NCBI RefSeq assembly: GCF_001677275.1 | Contig: NZ_CP016177.1 | Coordinates: 2,542,001 to 2,606,000, forward strand | DNA from: Vibrio breoganii | GTDB lineage: Bacteria; Pseudomonadota; Gammaproteobacteria; Enterobacterales; Vibrionaceae | Length of the DNA: 64,000 nt | Reading direction: 5' to 3' | Shown here: positions 32,754-41,324 of the stretch, one piece after another | Position numbering within the stretch: position 1 is the first letter of the stretch | How the letters are laid out: each line of letters starts with the position of its first letter | The notes under the pieces: generated by a model | Databases searched by the model: none | What the model saw: the letters and a program-made list of their open reading frames with translations, nothing else | Told to the model about the DNA's origin: nothing | Program-made: the position numbers and the translations under genes

Positions 32754-33297
32754 CTAGATGCAATGCCATCAACTCTAGAGTATTCAGAACAAATGCTCGC
32801 TAGAAAAACCCAATAAGTGCCAATAAGCGGATGTTAAACCCTTAATTCAGCATAAAATGGTAAGTACATAGGTAATGTGGAAAAAGAATATAAAGCAAGT
32901 CTCATTTCAGCATGCCCTAAAGTTAAACACAGACGCGGAATATGATGAAGATCAAATAAAGTGACATTTAAGATCAATTTCTTACATTCTCAGGATCAAA
33001 CAACCTCACTATCAGCCCTTATATTTCAAGGCATTAAGCTATGTGTAATAAGTCCCATCGTTCTTATGATGAAATTAGATCTTGACAAAAGATCCGCAAA
33101 ATTCAATTGCTAAAATTTTTATCAACCAAGTTATCCACAGTCGTGGTTTTGTGGATAAGTCTGTGAGTTAATTCTTAATGGAGTGTAATAATGGGCGTTT
33201 CACAGAGATTGTGAAAAATTATAGATAAGGAGAAAAAGAGCTGGGTAATACTAGTGCAGAAAGAATGTAATGATTCGGATAATCAGTTCAAAAGCTT
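32754..33297. other. Non-coding block with paired DnaA boxes (datA-like)
   Basis: About 540 bases without a gene between queG and the tRNA array. It holds two perfect DnaA boxes in opposite orientation, TTATCCACA at 33131-33139 and TGTGGATAA at 33150-33158, 10 bases apart; an IHF-like site GATCAATTTCTTA at 32972-32984; and five GATC sites between about 32948 and 33095. In E. coli the DnaA-titration and inactivation locus datA occupies the same interval (tRNA-Gly genes to queG). The boxes are seen; the functional identity is inferred from synteny. Confidence 0.55.
33131..33158. promoter_or_regulatory. Inverted pair of consensus DnaA boxes
   Basis: TTATCCACA (33131-33139, plus) and its reverse complement TGTGGATAA (33150-33158) form an inverted pair with a 10-base spacer. 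Both are the highest-affinity box sequence. Two such boxes in 28 bases is much denser than the roughly two TTATNCACA matches expected by chance in the whole window. Confidence 0.7.
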
Positions 33298-33361
33298 TGG
33301 AGCGACTCGACCAGACTGGACACAAGGTTCCTCATGTATCAGTCAATCAATCCAAAAGCTT
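33298..33361 (-). repeat. tRNA-Gly 3'-end-derived repeat, copy A
   Basis: A 64-base unit that begins (on the plus strand) TGGAGCGACTCGACC, the same nine bases as the encoded 3' end of tRNA-Gly, followed by a degraded T-arm-like palindrome CACAAGGTTCCTCATG. It lies head to tail with copy B and the tRNA gene beyond it. The T-arm is diverged compared with copy B. Confidence 0.7.
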
Positions 33362-33424
33362 TGGAGCGACTCGACCAGACTGGGCACGAGGTTCCTCGTG
33401 TAGCAGGTAATCACCCAAAAGCTT
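33362..33424 (-). repeat. tRNA-Gly 3'-end-derived repeat, copy B
   Basis: A 63-base unit with the same TGGAGCGAC start and a perfect palindrome CACGAGGTTCCTCGTG derived from the tRNA-Gly T-arm by loss of three bases. It directly abuts the 3' end of the first tRNA-Gly gene. The unit is not a tRNA, because D-arm and anticodon arm are missing. Confidence 0.75.
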
Positions 33425-33500
33425 TGGAGCGACACACGAGGTTCGAACTCGTGACCTCAACCTTGGCAAGGTTGCGCTCTACCAACTGAGCTAGTGTCGC
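33425..33500 (-). tRNA. tRNA-Gly (GCC), copy 1
   Basis: A 76-nt cloverleaf with acceptor GCGACAC/GTGTCGC, anticodon stem-loop CAACC-TTGCCAA-GGTTG (anticodon GCC), T-arm with GTTCGAA and encoded CCA. It is last of the array in transcription order and is followed by two tRNA-derived repeats. Confidence 0.97.
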
Positions 33501-33506
33501 ATTTCT

Positions 33507-33535
33507 GACAGCTAACAGCTTGAAGCTGACAGCTA
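33507..33535. repeat. AGCT palindromic spacer repeat, copy 1
   Basis: GACAGCTAACAGCTTG followed by AAGCTGACAGCT forms an imperfect hairpin centred on CAGCTTGAAGCTG, between tRNA-fMet copy 1 and tRNA-Gly copy 1. Similar palindromes occur in other spacers of the array and after the EamA gene. Confidence 0.65.
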
Positions 33536-33546
33536 TAAGATAAAAT

Positions 33547-33623
<77 letters not shown>

Positions 33624-33681
33624 TCCGAATTGTATCACCGTTAAGTACGATGAAGACTTACTCTCTATTTAAAGAGAAATT

Positions 33682-33757
33682 TGGAGCGACACACGAGGTT
33701 CGAACTCGTGACCTCAACCTTGGCAAGGTTGCGCTCTACCAACTGAGCTAGTGTCGC
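33682..33757 (-). tRNA. tRNA-Gly (GCC), copy 2
   Basis: Identical in sequence to copy 1. 76 nt with encoded CCA and anticodon GCC, 58 bases upstream of tRNA-fMet copy 1 in the transcript. Confidence 0.97.
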
Positions 33758-33760
33758 ATA

Positions 33761-33790
33761 ACTTGTAGCTGTCAGCTTGAAGCTATAAGT
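33761..33790. repeat. AGCT palindromic spacer repeat, copy 2
   Basis: ACTTGTAGCTGTCAGCTTG followed by AAGCTATAAGT pairs ACTT-TAGCT with AGCTA-AAGT. It lies between tRNA-fMet copy 2 and tRNA-Gly copy 2. Confidence 0.6.
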
Positions 33791-33799
33791 TTTTGAAAG

Positions 33800-33876
<77 letters not shown>

Positions 33877-33918
33877 TCCGAATTGTGTCACCGTTAAGTA
33901 CGATGAAGACTTTCTATT

Positions 33919-33993
33919 TGGAGCGACTCGACCAGTGCCCTATTCCGGGTGAGACACGAGGTTCCTCGTGTATCGGTCAATCAATCCAAAATT
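33919..33993 (-). repeat. tRNA-Gly 3'-end-derived repeat, copy C
   Basis: A 75-base unit inside the array with the start TGGAGCGACTCGACCAG and the palindrome CACGAGGTTCCTCGTG, in place of the usual short spacer downstream of tRNA-Gly copy 3. Its inner part (TGCCCTATTCCGGGTGAGA) is longer than in copies A and B. Confidence 0.7.
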
Positions 33994-34069
33994 TGGAGCG
34001 ACACACGAGGTTCGAACTCGTGACCTCAACCTTGGCAAGGTTGCGCTCTACCAACTGAGCTAGTGTCGC
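33994..34069 (-). tRNA. tRNA-Gly (GCC), copy 3
   Basis: 76 nt, identical to copies 1 and 2, with repeat copy C directly downstream in the transcript. Confidence 0.97.
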
Positions 34070-34071
34070 AT

Positions 34072-34110
34072 AACTTGTAGCTGTCAGCTTGAAGCTATTA
34101 GCTATAAGTT
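34072..34110. repeat. AGCT palindromic spacer repeat, copy 3
   Basis: AACTTGTAGCTGTCAGCTTG followed by AAGCTATTAGCTATAAGTT is an imperfect palindrome between tRNA-fMet copy 3 and tRNA-Gly copy 3, with one extra AGCTA unit compared with copy 2. Confidence 0.6.
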
Positions 34111-34118
34111 TTTGAAAG

Positions 34119-34195
<77 letters not shown>

Positions 34196-34253
34196 TCCGA
34201 ATTGTGTCACCGTTAAGTACGATGAAGACTTACTCTCTATTTAAAGAGAAATT

Positions 34254-34329
34254 TGGAGCGACACACGAGGTTCGAACTCGTGACCTCAACCTTGGCAAGG
34301 TTGCGCTCTACCAACTGAGCTAGTGTCGC
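34254..34329 (-). tRNA. tRNA-Gly (GCC), copy 4
   Basis: 76 nt, identical to the other tRNA-Gly copies. The spacing to copy 5 is exactly 260 bases, as it is to copy 3, which shows recent duplication of a Gly-fMet unit. Confidence 0.97.
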
Positions 34330-34339
34330 ATCTCACTCA

Positions 34340-34371
34340 CAGCTAGCAGCTTTAAGCTAACAGCTATCAGT
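34340..34371. repeat. AGCT palindromic spacer repeat, copy 4
   Basis: CAGCTAGCAGCTTTAAGCTAACAGCT-type palindrome between tRNA-fMet copy 4 and tRNA-Gly copy 4; the centre is GCTTTAAGC here. Confidence 0.6.
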
Positions 34372-34378
34372 TTAAAAT

Positions 34379-34455
<77 letters not shown>

Positions 34456-34513
34456 TCCGAATTGTGTCACCGTTAAGTACGATGAAGACTTACTCTCTAT
34501 TTAAAGAGAAATT

Positions 34514-34589
34514 TGGAGCGACACACGAGGTTCGAACTCGTGACCTCAACCTTGGCAAGGTTGCGCTCTACCAACTGAGCTAGTGTCGC
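34514..34589 (-). tRNA. tRNA-Gly (GCC), copy 5, first of the array
   Basis: 76 nt, identical to the others, nearest to the array promoter and hence transcribed first. Confidence 0.97.
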
Positions 34590-34623
34590 TTCGTAAACGT
34601 CTTTGTGCCGTTTAGGGATGCGA

Positions 34624-34651
34624 ATTATAAGAGGTTATTTTTGTGATGCAA
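34624..34651 (-). promoter_or_regulatory. Promoter of the tRNA array
   Basis: On the minus strand a -35 box TTGCAT (34646-34651) is followed after 16 bases by a perfect -10 box TATAAT (34624-34629) and a TCGCATCCC discriminator. It lies 35 bases upstream of the first tRNA-Gly. No other strong promoter is seen within the array. Confidence 0.75.
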
Positions 34652-34702
34652 GCCTTAATTCTGATTTTTTTTATCTCAGCGCGTTAACTGAATAAAAAAA
34701 CA

Positions 34703-35248
34703 TCAGATCTTCATGATTGTATCTCTGTAATAACGAAGTTCAGCAATTGATTCGCGAATATCATCTAGCGCTAAGTGAACACCTTTCTTGGTAAATCCAT
34801 CCAATACTTCTGGCTTCCAGCGGCGAGTGAGTTCTTTGAGCGTACTTACGTCCACATAACGATAATGGAAGTACTGTTCTAGCTCAGGCATGTGCTTGTA
34901 CAAGAAACGTCTGTCTTGGCCGATGCTATTACCACAAATCGGTGAAGCTCCCCTCGGTACCCACTTTTCAAGGAACTCTATCGTTTGAGCAACGGCTTTA
35001 TCTTCGTCGATATCACTGTTTTGAACCCTTTCTACCAAGCCACTATTGGTATGGGTGTTAGTGCACCAATCGTCCATCTTAGCCAGCTCGGATTCTGGTT
35101 GATGAATCGCAATAACAGGCCCTTCAGCCAGAATGTTCAATTCGCTATCTGTAACGATAGATGCGATTTCGATGACTTTATGTGTTTCTGGATCCAACCC
35201 CGTCATTTCAAGATCGACCCAGATTAAATTTTTATCGTTCAACGCCAT
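34703..35248 (-). CDS. orn: Oligoribonuclease
   Basis: Degrades short oligoribonucleotides, including the linear pGpG product of cyclic-di-GMP. The 181-residue DEDDh exonuclease has [20 protein letters not shown] at residues 10-29 and the final [16 protein letters not shown] with the catalytic histidine and aspartate nearby. It precedes the tRNA array in the same direction, as in E. coli, and is divergent from rsgA. The ribosome binding site is weak. Confidence 0.97.
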   Translation of the reverse strand: MALNDKNLIWVDLEMTGLDPETHKVIEIASIVTDSELNILAEGPVIAIHQPESELAKMDDWCTNTHTNSGLVERVQNSDIDEDKAVAQTIEFLEKWVPRGASPICGNSIGQDRRFLYKHMPELEQYFHYRYVDVSTLKELTRRWKPEVLDGFTKKGVHLALDDIRESIAELRYYRDTIMKI

Positions 35249-35411
35249 GAATGAAATTGCCTATTATTGTTGTGAAAGAATGAAATCTCAGTGGAGTGAC
35301 TAATATGGGCTGCATAAAAGTAAGCCGTGACCGCTTAGTCTCGCATCTTGAGGTCAATTGGGTATATCATACTCCTCAATTATAGAAAGCCAACTGGACA
35401 CTAAATAATAC

Positions 35412-36467
35412 ATGGCTAAAAAGAAGAAGCTAACCAAAGGGCAAGTACGTCGAGTGCGCGGCAATCAAAAGAAGCGACTGCAACAAGACAATACTGTTCA
35501 ATGGGATGAGCAAATGCTTGGTGAAGCCAAGAAGGGCTTAGTCATCACTCGATTTGGGCAACATGCCGATATTGAGGATAGTGAGACTGGAGAGATTCAT
35601 CGCTGCAACTTACGCCGTGGTATTGAAAGCTTGGTCTCCGGTGACCGCGTATTATGGCGAATTGGTCTTGAGTCTATGGCTGGTATCTCTGGTGTTGTAG
35701 AAGCGGTAGAGCCAAGAACCTCAATGCTCACTAGACCCGACTATTATGATGGTCTTAAACCCGTTGCTGCCAACGTAGAGCAGATGGTCATTGTATCTTC
35801 AGTGCTGCCTGAGCTTTCTCTATCTATTATTGACCGCTACCTGATCGCGTCAGAAACCCTAAACATCGCGCCACTACTGGTACTCAATAAGATTGATTTA
35901 CCCACACCAGAGCAACTTGTCGAGCTTAGAGAACAGCTAACGATCTACAGTAACATTGGCTACAAGGTCTTGCTGGTGAGTAAAGAATCTGGCGAAGGCA
36001 TTCCTGAATTAGAAGCCGAGCTTGCAGGTAAGATAAACATTTTTGTAGGTCAATCTGGTGTAGGAAAATCGAGTTTAGTCAATGCGTTGATGCCAGAGCT
36101 TGAAGTAGAAGAAGGCGTTATCTCTGAAAACTCGGGGTTAGGTCAGCACACCACAACAGCAGCACGTCTATACCACTTCCCTGCGGGTGGTGATCTTATC
36201 GATTCACCGGGAGTGCGTGAGTTTGGCTTATGGCACTTAGAGGCCGATGAGGTCACCACAGCCTTCGTTGAATTCAGAGAATTCCTTGGCCTTTGTAAGT
36301 TTAGAGATTGTAAGCATGCTGATGACCCGGGTTGCGCCATTCAACAAGCGATTATCGACGGTAAGATTCATCCTAACCGATTTGAAAACTACCAGAAAAT
36401 CATTGAAAGCATGGTCGAAATGAAAGCCAATCGCCAGTACTCGAAAAACAAGAAGCTGGATCAGTAG
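35412..36467 (+). CDS. rsgA: Small ribosomal subunit biogenesis GTPase RsgA
   Basis: A circularly permuted GTPase that checks late 30S assembly. The 351 residues begin with a basic N terminus ([22 protein letters not shown]), then an OB domain, the permuted G domain with G4 VLNKID before the P-loop [16 protein letters not shown], and a zinc knuckle with [17 protein letters not shown]. It is divergent from orn and upstream of psd, the same order as in E. coli. Confidence 0.97.
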   Translation: MAKKKKLTKGQVRRVRGNQKKRLQQDNTVQWDEQMLGEAKKGLVITRFGQHADIEDSETGEIHRCNLRRGIESLVSGDRVLWRIGLESMAGISGVVEAVEPRTSMLTRPDYYDGLKPVAANVEQMVIVSSVLPELSLSIIDRYLIASETLNIAPLLVLNKIDLPTPEQLVELREQLTIYSNIGYKVLLVSKESGEGIPELEAELAGKINIFVGQSGVGKSSLVNALMPELEVEEGVISENSGLGQHTTTAARLYHFPAGGDLIDSPGVREFGLWHLEADEVTTAFVEFREFLGLCKFRDCKHADDPGCAIQQAIIDGKIHPNRFENYQKIIESMVEMKANRQYSKNKKLDQ

Positions 36468-36522
36468 TATATTTAGACAAACGATGCCAGTTTGAGTAAC
36501 ATTCTGGCCCAATTTAGGAATA

Positions 36523-37395
36523 ATGGACCTTATTGTGATTGATAAAATCAAAGTCGGTGCCCAATACTGGATGCCACAACACGGCCTAACGCGCCTAGTT
36601 GGAAAGCTTGCATCTGCGAAACTTGGCGGGGTTACCACGTCGATCATTCGTGGCTTCATCAAGCAATACAAAATTAACATGGACGAAGCGCTGCACTCAG
36701 ATCCTGCTCACTTCAAAACCTTTAACGAGTTTTTCGTACGTGAACTAAAGCCAGGGATTCGCCCTGTCGTTGAAGACGACTCGGTTATCACACACCCGGC
36801 GGATGCTTGTGTGAGTCAGTTTGGTCCAATCGAAGACGGTAAGCTCATTCAAGCGAAGAAACACAGCTATTCAGCTCGTGAACTGCTTGGCGGTGATCTA
36901 AACCTTGCTGAAAGCTTTGCTGATGGTAGCTTTGCTACGCTTTACCTATCGCCTAGTGACTATCACCGTGTGCACATGCCTTGCGACGGCACATTAAGAC
37001 AAATGATTTACGTTCCAGGCGATCTGTTTTCGGTAAACCCGTTAACCGCAGAGAATGTAGAGAATTTATTTGCCCGCAATGAGCGCGTGGTGTGTATCTT
37101 TGATACTGAATTTGGCCCAATGGCACAGATTCTTGTCGGCGCGACTATTGTCGGTAGTATTGAGCTAATTTGGGCTGGCACCGTGACACCACCTCGTGGA
37201 AACACTGTCTATCGTTGGGATTACCCTGCAGATGGAGAGAAAGCTATCCACATTAAGAAGGGTGAGGAAATGGGCCGCTTTAAGCTAGGTTCAACAGTGA
37301 TCAACCTGTTCCCTAAAGATGCCATTGAGTTTGATGAAAGCATGCAGCTTGAAGCTATTACTCGACTCGGTACTGCTTACGCTCACAAGCGCTAA
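36523..37395 (+). CDS. psd: Phosphatidylserine decarboxylase proenzyme
   Basis: Makes phosphatidylethanolamine from phosphatidylserine at the inner membrane. The 290-residue proenzyme autocleaves at the LGST motif near the C terminus, between Gly256 and Ser257, giving a pyruvoyl alpha chain. [16 protein letters not shown] and [16 protein letters not shown] are family segments. The ATG at 36523 has an AGGA site only three bases away; a GTG four codons later is the alternative start. It follows rsgA by 55 bases. Confidence 0.96.
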   Translation: MDLIVIDKIKVGAQYWMPQHGLTRLVGKLASAKLGGVTTSIIRGFIKQYKINMDEALHSDPAHFKTFNEFFVRELKPGIRPVVEDDSVITHPADACVSQFGPIEDGKLIQAKKHSYSARELLGGDLNLAESFADGSFATLYLSPSDYHRVHMPCDGTLRQMIYVPGDLFSVNPLTAENVENLFARNERVVCIFDTEFGPMAQILVGATIVGSIELIWAGTVTPPRGNTVYRWDYPADGEKAIHIKKGEEMGRFKLGSTVINLFPKDAIEFDESMQLEAITRLGTAYAHKR

Positions 37396-37420
37396 TCGCA
37401 ACCATTTGAAAAATAAAATT

Positions 37421-37447
37421 AAAAAAGGAGCCTTAGGCTCCTTTTTT
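37421..37447. terminator. Bidirectional terminator between psd and the TetR gene
   Basis: A perfect 12-bp stem AAAAAAGGAGCC with a three-base loop and T runs on both strands lies between the convergent genes. Confidence 0.9.
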
Positions 37448-37448
37448 G

Positions 37449-38093
37449 TTATTCCTCAGTGACACAACTCATTTGCAAACCTTCCTCAAGCAGGAGCAAT
37501 TGCTCTTTACCCAGTTGAGTTGCCATTGGTTTTACCATGGCCAGTATCTGCAACATGCCTTGCATAATCATTGCCTCTGTCACCTTTTGGTTGGCATTCA
37601 TCGCTGATTGATAACCGAGCCACCCCGTCGCAATAAAATGCAAGTTAGTGACTAACCTAGGCATGTCCTTGGGATCGACTTCGATTAACTCAAGGGTAAG
37701 AAACGACTGTACGATGGCGACTAGGTTAACCCTTAGCTTTTCTTGAACTTCCAAATATGCGTGATGCAGTTGAGTATCACGACTCACAATATCGGCTAAG
37801 TTGGCATAGAAAAACCGGTACTTCCACATTAAAGAAAAGGTCGAATTTACATAGTGTTTTAACAACACCAAGCTCTCACCCTGGCTTTCATAGGGGCGAA
37901 ACCTATCCAACAATTCAGAGGTATAGTCCTCAAAAATAGCTCGGATTATCTCTTGCTTGTTCGAGTAATGGTAATAGAGGTTTCCTGGACTGATGCCAAG
38001 ATGTGCAGCAATGTGGTTGGTCGTGACGTTGCGCTCACCTTGTTGATTGAACAACTCTAGCGCGCCTTGCACAATTCTCTGCTTTGTTTTCAT
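37449..38093 (-). CDS. TetR/AcrR family transcriptional regulator
   Basis: A 214-residue repressor-type protein. The N-terminal helix-turn-helix is TKQRIVQGALELFNQQGERNVTTNHIAAHLGISPGNLYYHYSNKQEI, and the rest is a helical ligand-binding domain. ATG at 38093 is preferred over an in-frame TTG at 38105. It is divergent from menA over a short spacer, so menA or itself could be the target, but there is no evidence of the ligand. The family in Vibrio next to psd/menA is conserved but uncharacterised to my knowledge. Confidence 0.85.
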   Translation of the reverse strand: MKTKQRIVQGALELFNQQGERNVTTNHIAAHLGISPGNLYYHYSNKQEIIRAIFEDYTSELLDRFRPYESQGESLVLLKHYVNSTFSLMWKYRFFYANLADIVSRDTQLHHAYLEVQEKLRVNLVAIVQSFLTLELIEVDPKDMPRLVTNLHFIATGWLGYQSAMNANQKVTEAMIMQGMLQILAMVKPMATQLGKEQLLLLEEGLQMSCVTEE

Positions 38094-38195
38094 TAAGCGA
38101 CTCAATACCCTAGGTCATTGTTAATTAGATCGAAATAGAAAAGAGTTTTGCTATACTCAAGCACTCTTACTGTAACGTAAAAAGCTATTATTACT

Positions 38196-39092
38196 TTGTC
38201 TGTATCTCATTGGCTATCTGCCGCTAGACCCAAAACATTGCCCTTGGCGTTAACTTCTATTGTGACAGGAAGTTGCCTAGCCTATACCCACCAGCAATTT
38301 TCGTGGAGTGTCAGCATTCTGGCTCTACTCACCGCAACGCTTTTACAAATATTATCAAACCTTGCTAATGATTATGGTGACGCTCAACAAGGAACCGACA
38401 ATCAAGATCGACTTGGTCCTACGAGAGCGATTCAATCAGGAGAGATAACGGCGAAACAGATGAAAAGTGCAATGGTGTTGTGCTCACTGCTGAGTCTCGC
38501 AGCCGGTCTGACACTGATTCTAACATCTTTAACCACTATGGTGGATATTGGTATTTTCCTCGGCTTAGGCGTCCTTGCCATATTTTGTGCCATCGCATAC
38601 ACCGTAGGCAAAAAACCCTATGGTTACATAGGTTTAGGTGATCTGTCTGTCTATATATTCTTTGGTTTGCTTGGTGTAGGTGGGACTTTTTATCTGCACA
38701 CCAACGCTATCTCTGCAGACCTGTTTTTGCCCGCCACCGCTACCGGATTACTCGCGGTCGCGGTACTCAATGTCAATAACATGCGAGATATTGATAACGA
38801 CCGTGCGTTTGGTAAAACGACAATGGCGGTGCGCATGGGACTGGCAAAAGCCAAGCACTATCACGCGTTGCTGGTCTTAAGCGCATGGTTGGCTTATTTC
38901 ATCTTCGTGCTCAATAATCATGGTAGCTCTATCAGCTTGCTTTTGTCCTCATTAATCTTAGTTCCAAGCCTATTGCATTTGCGTTCACTTAACCGCGCAA
39001 CTGATAGTTTAGCCATTGCTCCATTGATGGCTGGAGTGGTAAAACTTGCACTAATTGCTAACTTATTATTTTCTTTAGCTATTATTGTTTAA
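38196..39092 (+). CDS. menA: 1,4-dihydroxy-2-naphthoate polyprenyltransferase
   Basis: Prenylates dihydroxynaphthoate to demethylmenaquinone, the quinol that feeds fumarate reductase (frdABCD at 44251-47552). A UbiA-type integral membrane protein of 298 residues with about nine helices; the prenyl-diphosphate site is NLANDYGDAQQGTDNQDRLGP near residues 53-73 and the second aspartate motif is NMRDIDNDRAFGKTT. The first usable codon is TTG with no good ribosome binding site; no ATG exists between the upstream in-frame stop and the conserved RPKTLPLAL, so an unusual start is probable. Confidence 0.93.
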   Translation: MSVSHWLSAARPKTLPLALTSIVTGSCLAYTHQQFSWSVSILALLTATLLQILSNLANDYGDAQQGTDNQDRLGPTRAIQSGEITAKQMKSAMVLCSLLSLAAGLTLILTSLTTMVDIGIFLGLGVLAIFCAIAYTVGKKPYGYIGLGDLSVYIFFGLLGVGGTFYLHTNAISADLFLPATATGLLAVAVLNVNNMRDIDNDRAFGKTTMAVRMGLAKAKHYHALLVLSAWLAYFIFVLNNHGSSISLLLSSLILVPSLLHLRSLNRATDSLAIAPLMAGVVKLALIANLLFSLAIIV

Positions 39093-39179
39093 TCAAAAAG
39101 TTAACTTGCATCAATTTTCAATGAGCGTTGCAGGATATACTCGAGCGTAAGAATACTAACTTAGAAGGTGACTCTGATT

Positions 39180-39692
39180 ATGGAATACAACACTTCAGCC
39201 CTGTGTGACGTCTACTTAGATCAGGTTGATGTCGTAGAGCCAATGTTTAGCAATTTTGGTGGTAGTGCGTCATTCGCAGGTCAGGTAACCACCATCAAAT
39301 GCTTTGAAGACAATGGACTTATTCGCTCTGTTCTCGAGCAAGATGGGCAAGGTCGAGTATTGCTTATTGATGGCGGTGGTTCATTAAGACGAGCCTTGAT
39401 TGATGCTGAGATAGCGTCTCTCGCTGAGGAAAACGAATGGGAAGGCCTTGTCGTTTATGGCTCAGTACGTGAGATTGATGAGCTTGAGGATATGAGCATT
39501 GGTATTCAGGCCCTAGCGTCTATTCCTGTTGGTGCAAGCCAAACTGATGTTGGTGAGCTAGATGTTCCGGTTAATTTCGGTGGTGTAAGCTTCTTGCCTG
39601 AGGACTACTTGTATGCCGACAATACTGGCATTATTTTGTCCCAAGAGCCTCTAGACACCAACTTTGAGATTGATGTCGAAGACGAAGCCTAG
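39180..39692 (+). CDS. rraA: Ribonuclease E activity regulator RraA
   Basis: A trimeric inhibitor of RNase E. The 170 residues [15 protein letters not shown]..., with [41 protein letters not shown] and [24 protein letters not shown], align along their length with E. coli RraA. An upstream GTG at 39168 is in frame but the ATG at 39180 fits the family. The last dozen residues are acidic. It follows menA as in E. coli. Confidence 0.96.
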   Translation: MEYNTSALCDVYLDQVDVVEPMFSNFGGSASFAGQVTTIKCFEDNGLIRSVLEQDGQGRVLLIDGGGSLRRALIDAEIASLAEENEWEGLVVYGSVREIDELEDMSIGIQALASIPVGASQTDVGELDVPVNFGGVSFLPEDYLYADNTGIILSQEPLDTNFEIDVEDEA

Positions 39693-39723
39693 CCTTTTCA
39701 CTGTCAGATTGAGTTACATTTAG

Positions 39724-39756
39724 AAGCAGAACGAGAAATTCGTTCTGCTTTTTTTT
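39724..39756 (+). terminator. Terminator of rraA
   Basis: A perfect 11-bp stem AAGCAGAACGA with a five-base loop followed by TTTTTTTT, 32 bases after the rraA stop. Confidence 0.9.
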
Positions 39757-39876
39757 GATTAAAAGCAAAATAATCTCGAATAAACTTTATCATTTCAAAA
39801 AAAACTGCATGACATCCAAACACTTGCAATAACTTTTCGATAGTCTGCATATTCCATGTAGAGAGGAAGCGATGGA

Positions 39877-41292
39877 ATGGACAAAGAAAATTCGAGCCAG
39901 GTAATTAAGTTAGCGTTCTGCATACTTATACCTATTTTAATATTGATGATGCCAAGCAGTTGGATCCCTATCAATGATCTTACCGTGGTTCAACATCGAT
40001 TATTGGCTATCTTCGTCATGTCCGCCTTACTCTGGGTTTTAGAGCCTGTTCCGGTTTTTGCTACCTCGATACTGATCATTACCCTAGAGCTGATTTTCTT
40101 ATCCGATAAGGGATTGAACGTTCTAATCGTCGATCACGCCAATGAAGCCTTTGGCACCCTTATTCCTTATACGGACATACTTGGGTCCTTCTCTTCACCC
40201 ATCATCATCTTGTTTATGGGCGGGTTTGCTTTGGCTATTGCCGCCTCTAAGTACCAACTGGACAACAACCTAGCTCGAGTTCTATTGAAGCCATTTGGCA
40301 CCCAGCCTCGATACATCATGCTTGGCTTAATGCTGATTACCGCGGTGTTCTCCATGTTCATGTCAAATACCGCAACCACGGTTATGATGCTGGCATTGCT
40401 TGGCCCTATCGTCGCCTCTGCCAAACCTGGCGATTTAGGTATCAAGGCTTTAGTTTTGTGTATACCTATCGCTGCGAATACCGGGGGTATCGCGACTCCA
40501 ATCGGTACTCCGCCTAACGCCATTGCCTTGCAGTATCTTACCGGTGAAAACAGTATCGACTTTCTAAGCTGGATGATGTTTGGTTTGCCTTTTGTGATCG
40601 TACAGCTCGCTATTGCTTGGCTGTTACTACAAAAGCTATTCCCATCGTCAGAAGACAAAATGGTGCTCTCTTTAGAGGGTGAATTCTTAAAGTCTTGGAA
40701 AGCGATCGTTGTTTACATCACCTTTGCACTGACCATAGTGCTGTGGATGACCACCAAGCTCCACGGTATGAACACCTACGTCGTCTCAGTGATTCCTCTG
40801 GCGATATTTACGCTGACTGGCATCATGGGTAAAGCGGAAATCAAACAGATTAACTGGGACGTGCTGTGGTTGGTTGCCGGCGGTATCGCCATTGGACTTG
40901 CTCTAGATAAGACAGGCCTAGCCAAAGGGTTAGCTCACTCTATTGATTATCAGAGCCTATCGCCTGTTGCTGTCGTACTCACACTGTCCATCATCTGTTG
41001 GTTAATGGCCAATTTCATGTCCAATACCGCAACCGCTAACTTATTAATGCCTATTGCTGCGGCAATTGGCGCATCCATGCCTAGCCTAGTAGCGACCGGA
41101 GGACTGCAAGGTCTTCTGATTGTCGTCGCATTCTCTGCATCGCTAGGCATGATCTTACCTGTCTCAACGCCACCCAATTCATTGGCTTACTCCACCGGAC
41201 TTATTGAGAGTAAAGACATGGCGAAAACAGGCATCATTCTTGGTATCGTCGGCCTAGCACTCGTCTACGTTGCTATGTTTATCCTAACCTAA
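39877..41292 (+). CDS. DASS/SLC13 family sodium:dicarboxylate-type transporter
   Basis: A 471-residue membrane transporter with the two Ser-Asn-Thr motifs of the divalent anion:sodium symporters, at residues 163-165 (FMSNTATTVMM) and 382-384 (FMSNTATANLLMP), and the loops TPIGTPPNAIA and LPVSTPPNSLA. This is the fold of the V. cholerae succinate transporter VcINDY. Substrates are likely C4-dicarboxylates or citrate but cannot be read from the sequence. The ATG at 39877 has GGAAG seven bases upstream; another ATG at 39872 is out of frame. Confidence 0.88.
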   Translation: MDKENSSQVIKLAFCILIPILILMMPSSWIPINDLTVVQHRLLAIFVMSALLWVLEPVPVFATSILIITLELIFLSDKGLNVLIVDHANEAFGTLIPYTDILGSFSSPIIILFMGGFALAIAASKYQLDNNLARVLLKPFGTQPRYIMLGLMLITAVFSMFMSNTATTVMMLALLGPIVASAKPGDLGIKALVLCIPIAANTGGIATPIGTPPNAIALQYLTGENSIDFLSWMMFGLPFVIVQLAIAWLLLQKLFPSSEDKMVLSLEGEFLKSWKAIVVYITFALTIVLWMTTKLHGMNTYVVSVIPLAIFTLTGIMGKAEIKQINWDVLWLVAGGIAIGLALDKTGLAKGLAHSIDYQSLSPVAVVLTLSIICWLMANFMSNTATANLLMPIAAAIGASMPSLVATGGLQGLLIVVAFSASLGMILPVSTPPNSLAYSTGLIESKDMAKTGIILGIVGLALVYVAMFILT

Positions 41293-41324
41293 AAGGAGTG
41301 CCAAACTTTAACTAGGGAGAAGTT

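Noticed and set aside
33298..33424. Interpreting the tRNA-derived units as tRNA genes or a CRISPR array
   Set aside because: They lack D and anticodon arms, differ in length, and have no regular spacers, so they are tRNA-end repeats and not tRNAs or CRISPR.
39872..39904. Short reading frame MEWTKKIRAR overlapping the DASS transporter start
   Set aside because: Only ten codons, with the ribosome binding site two bases away; it is a shadow of the real start at 39877.
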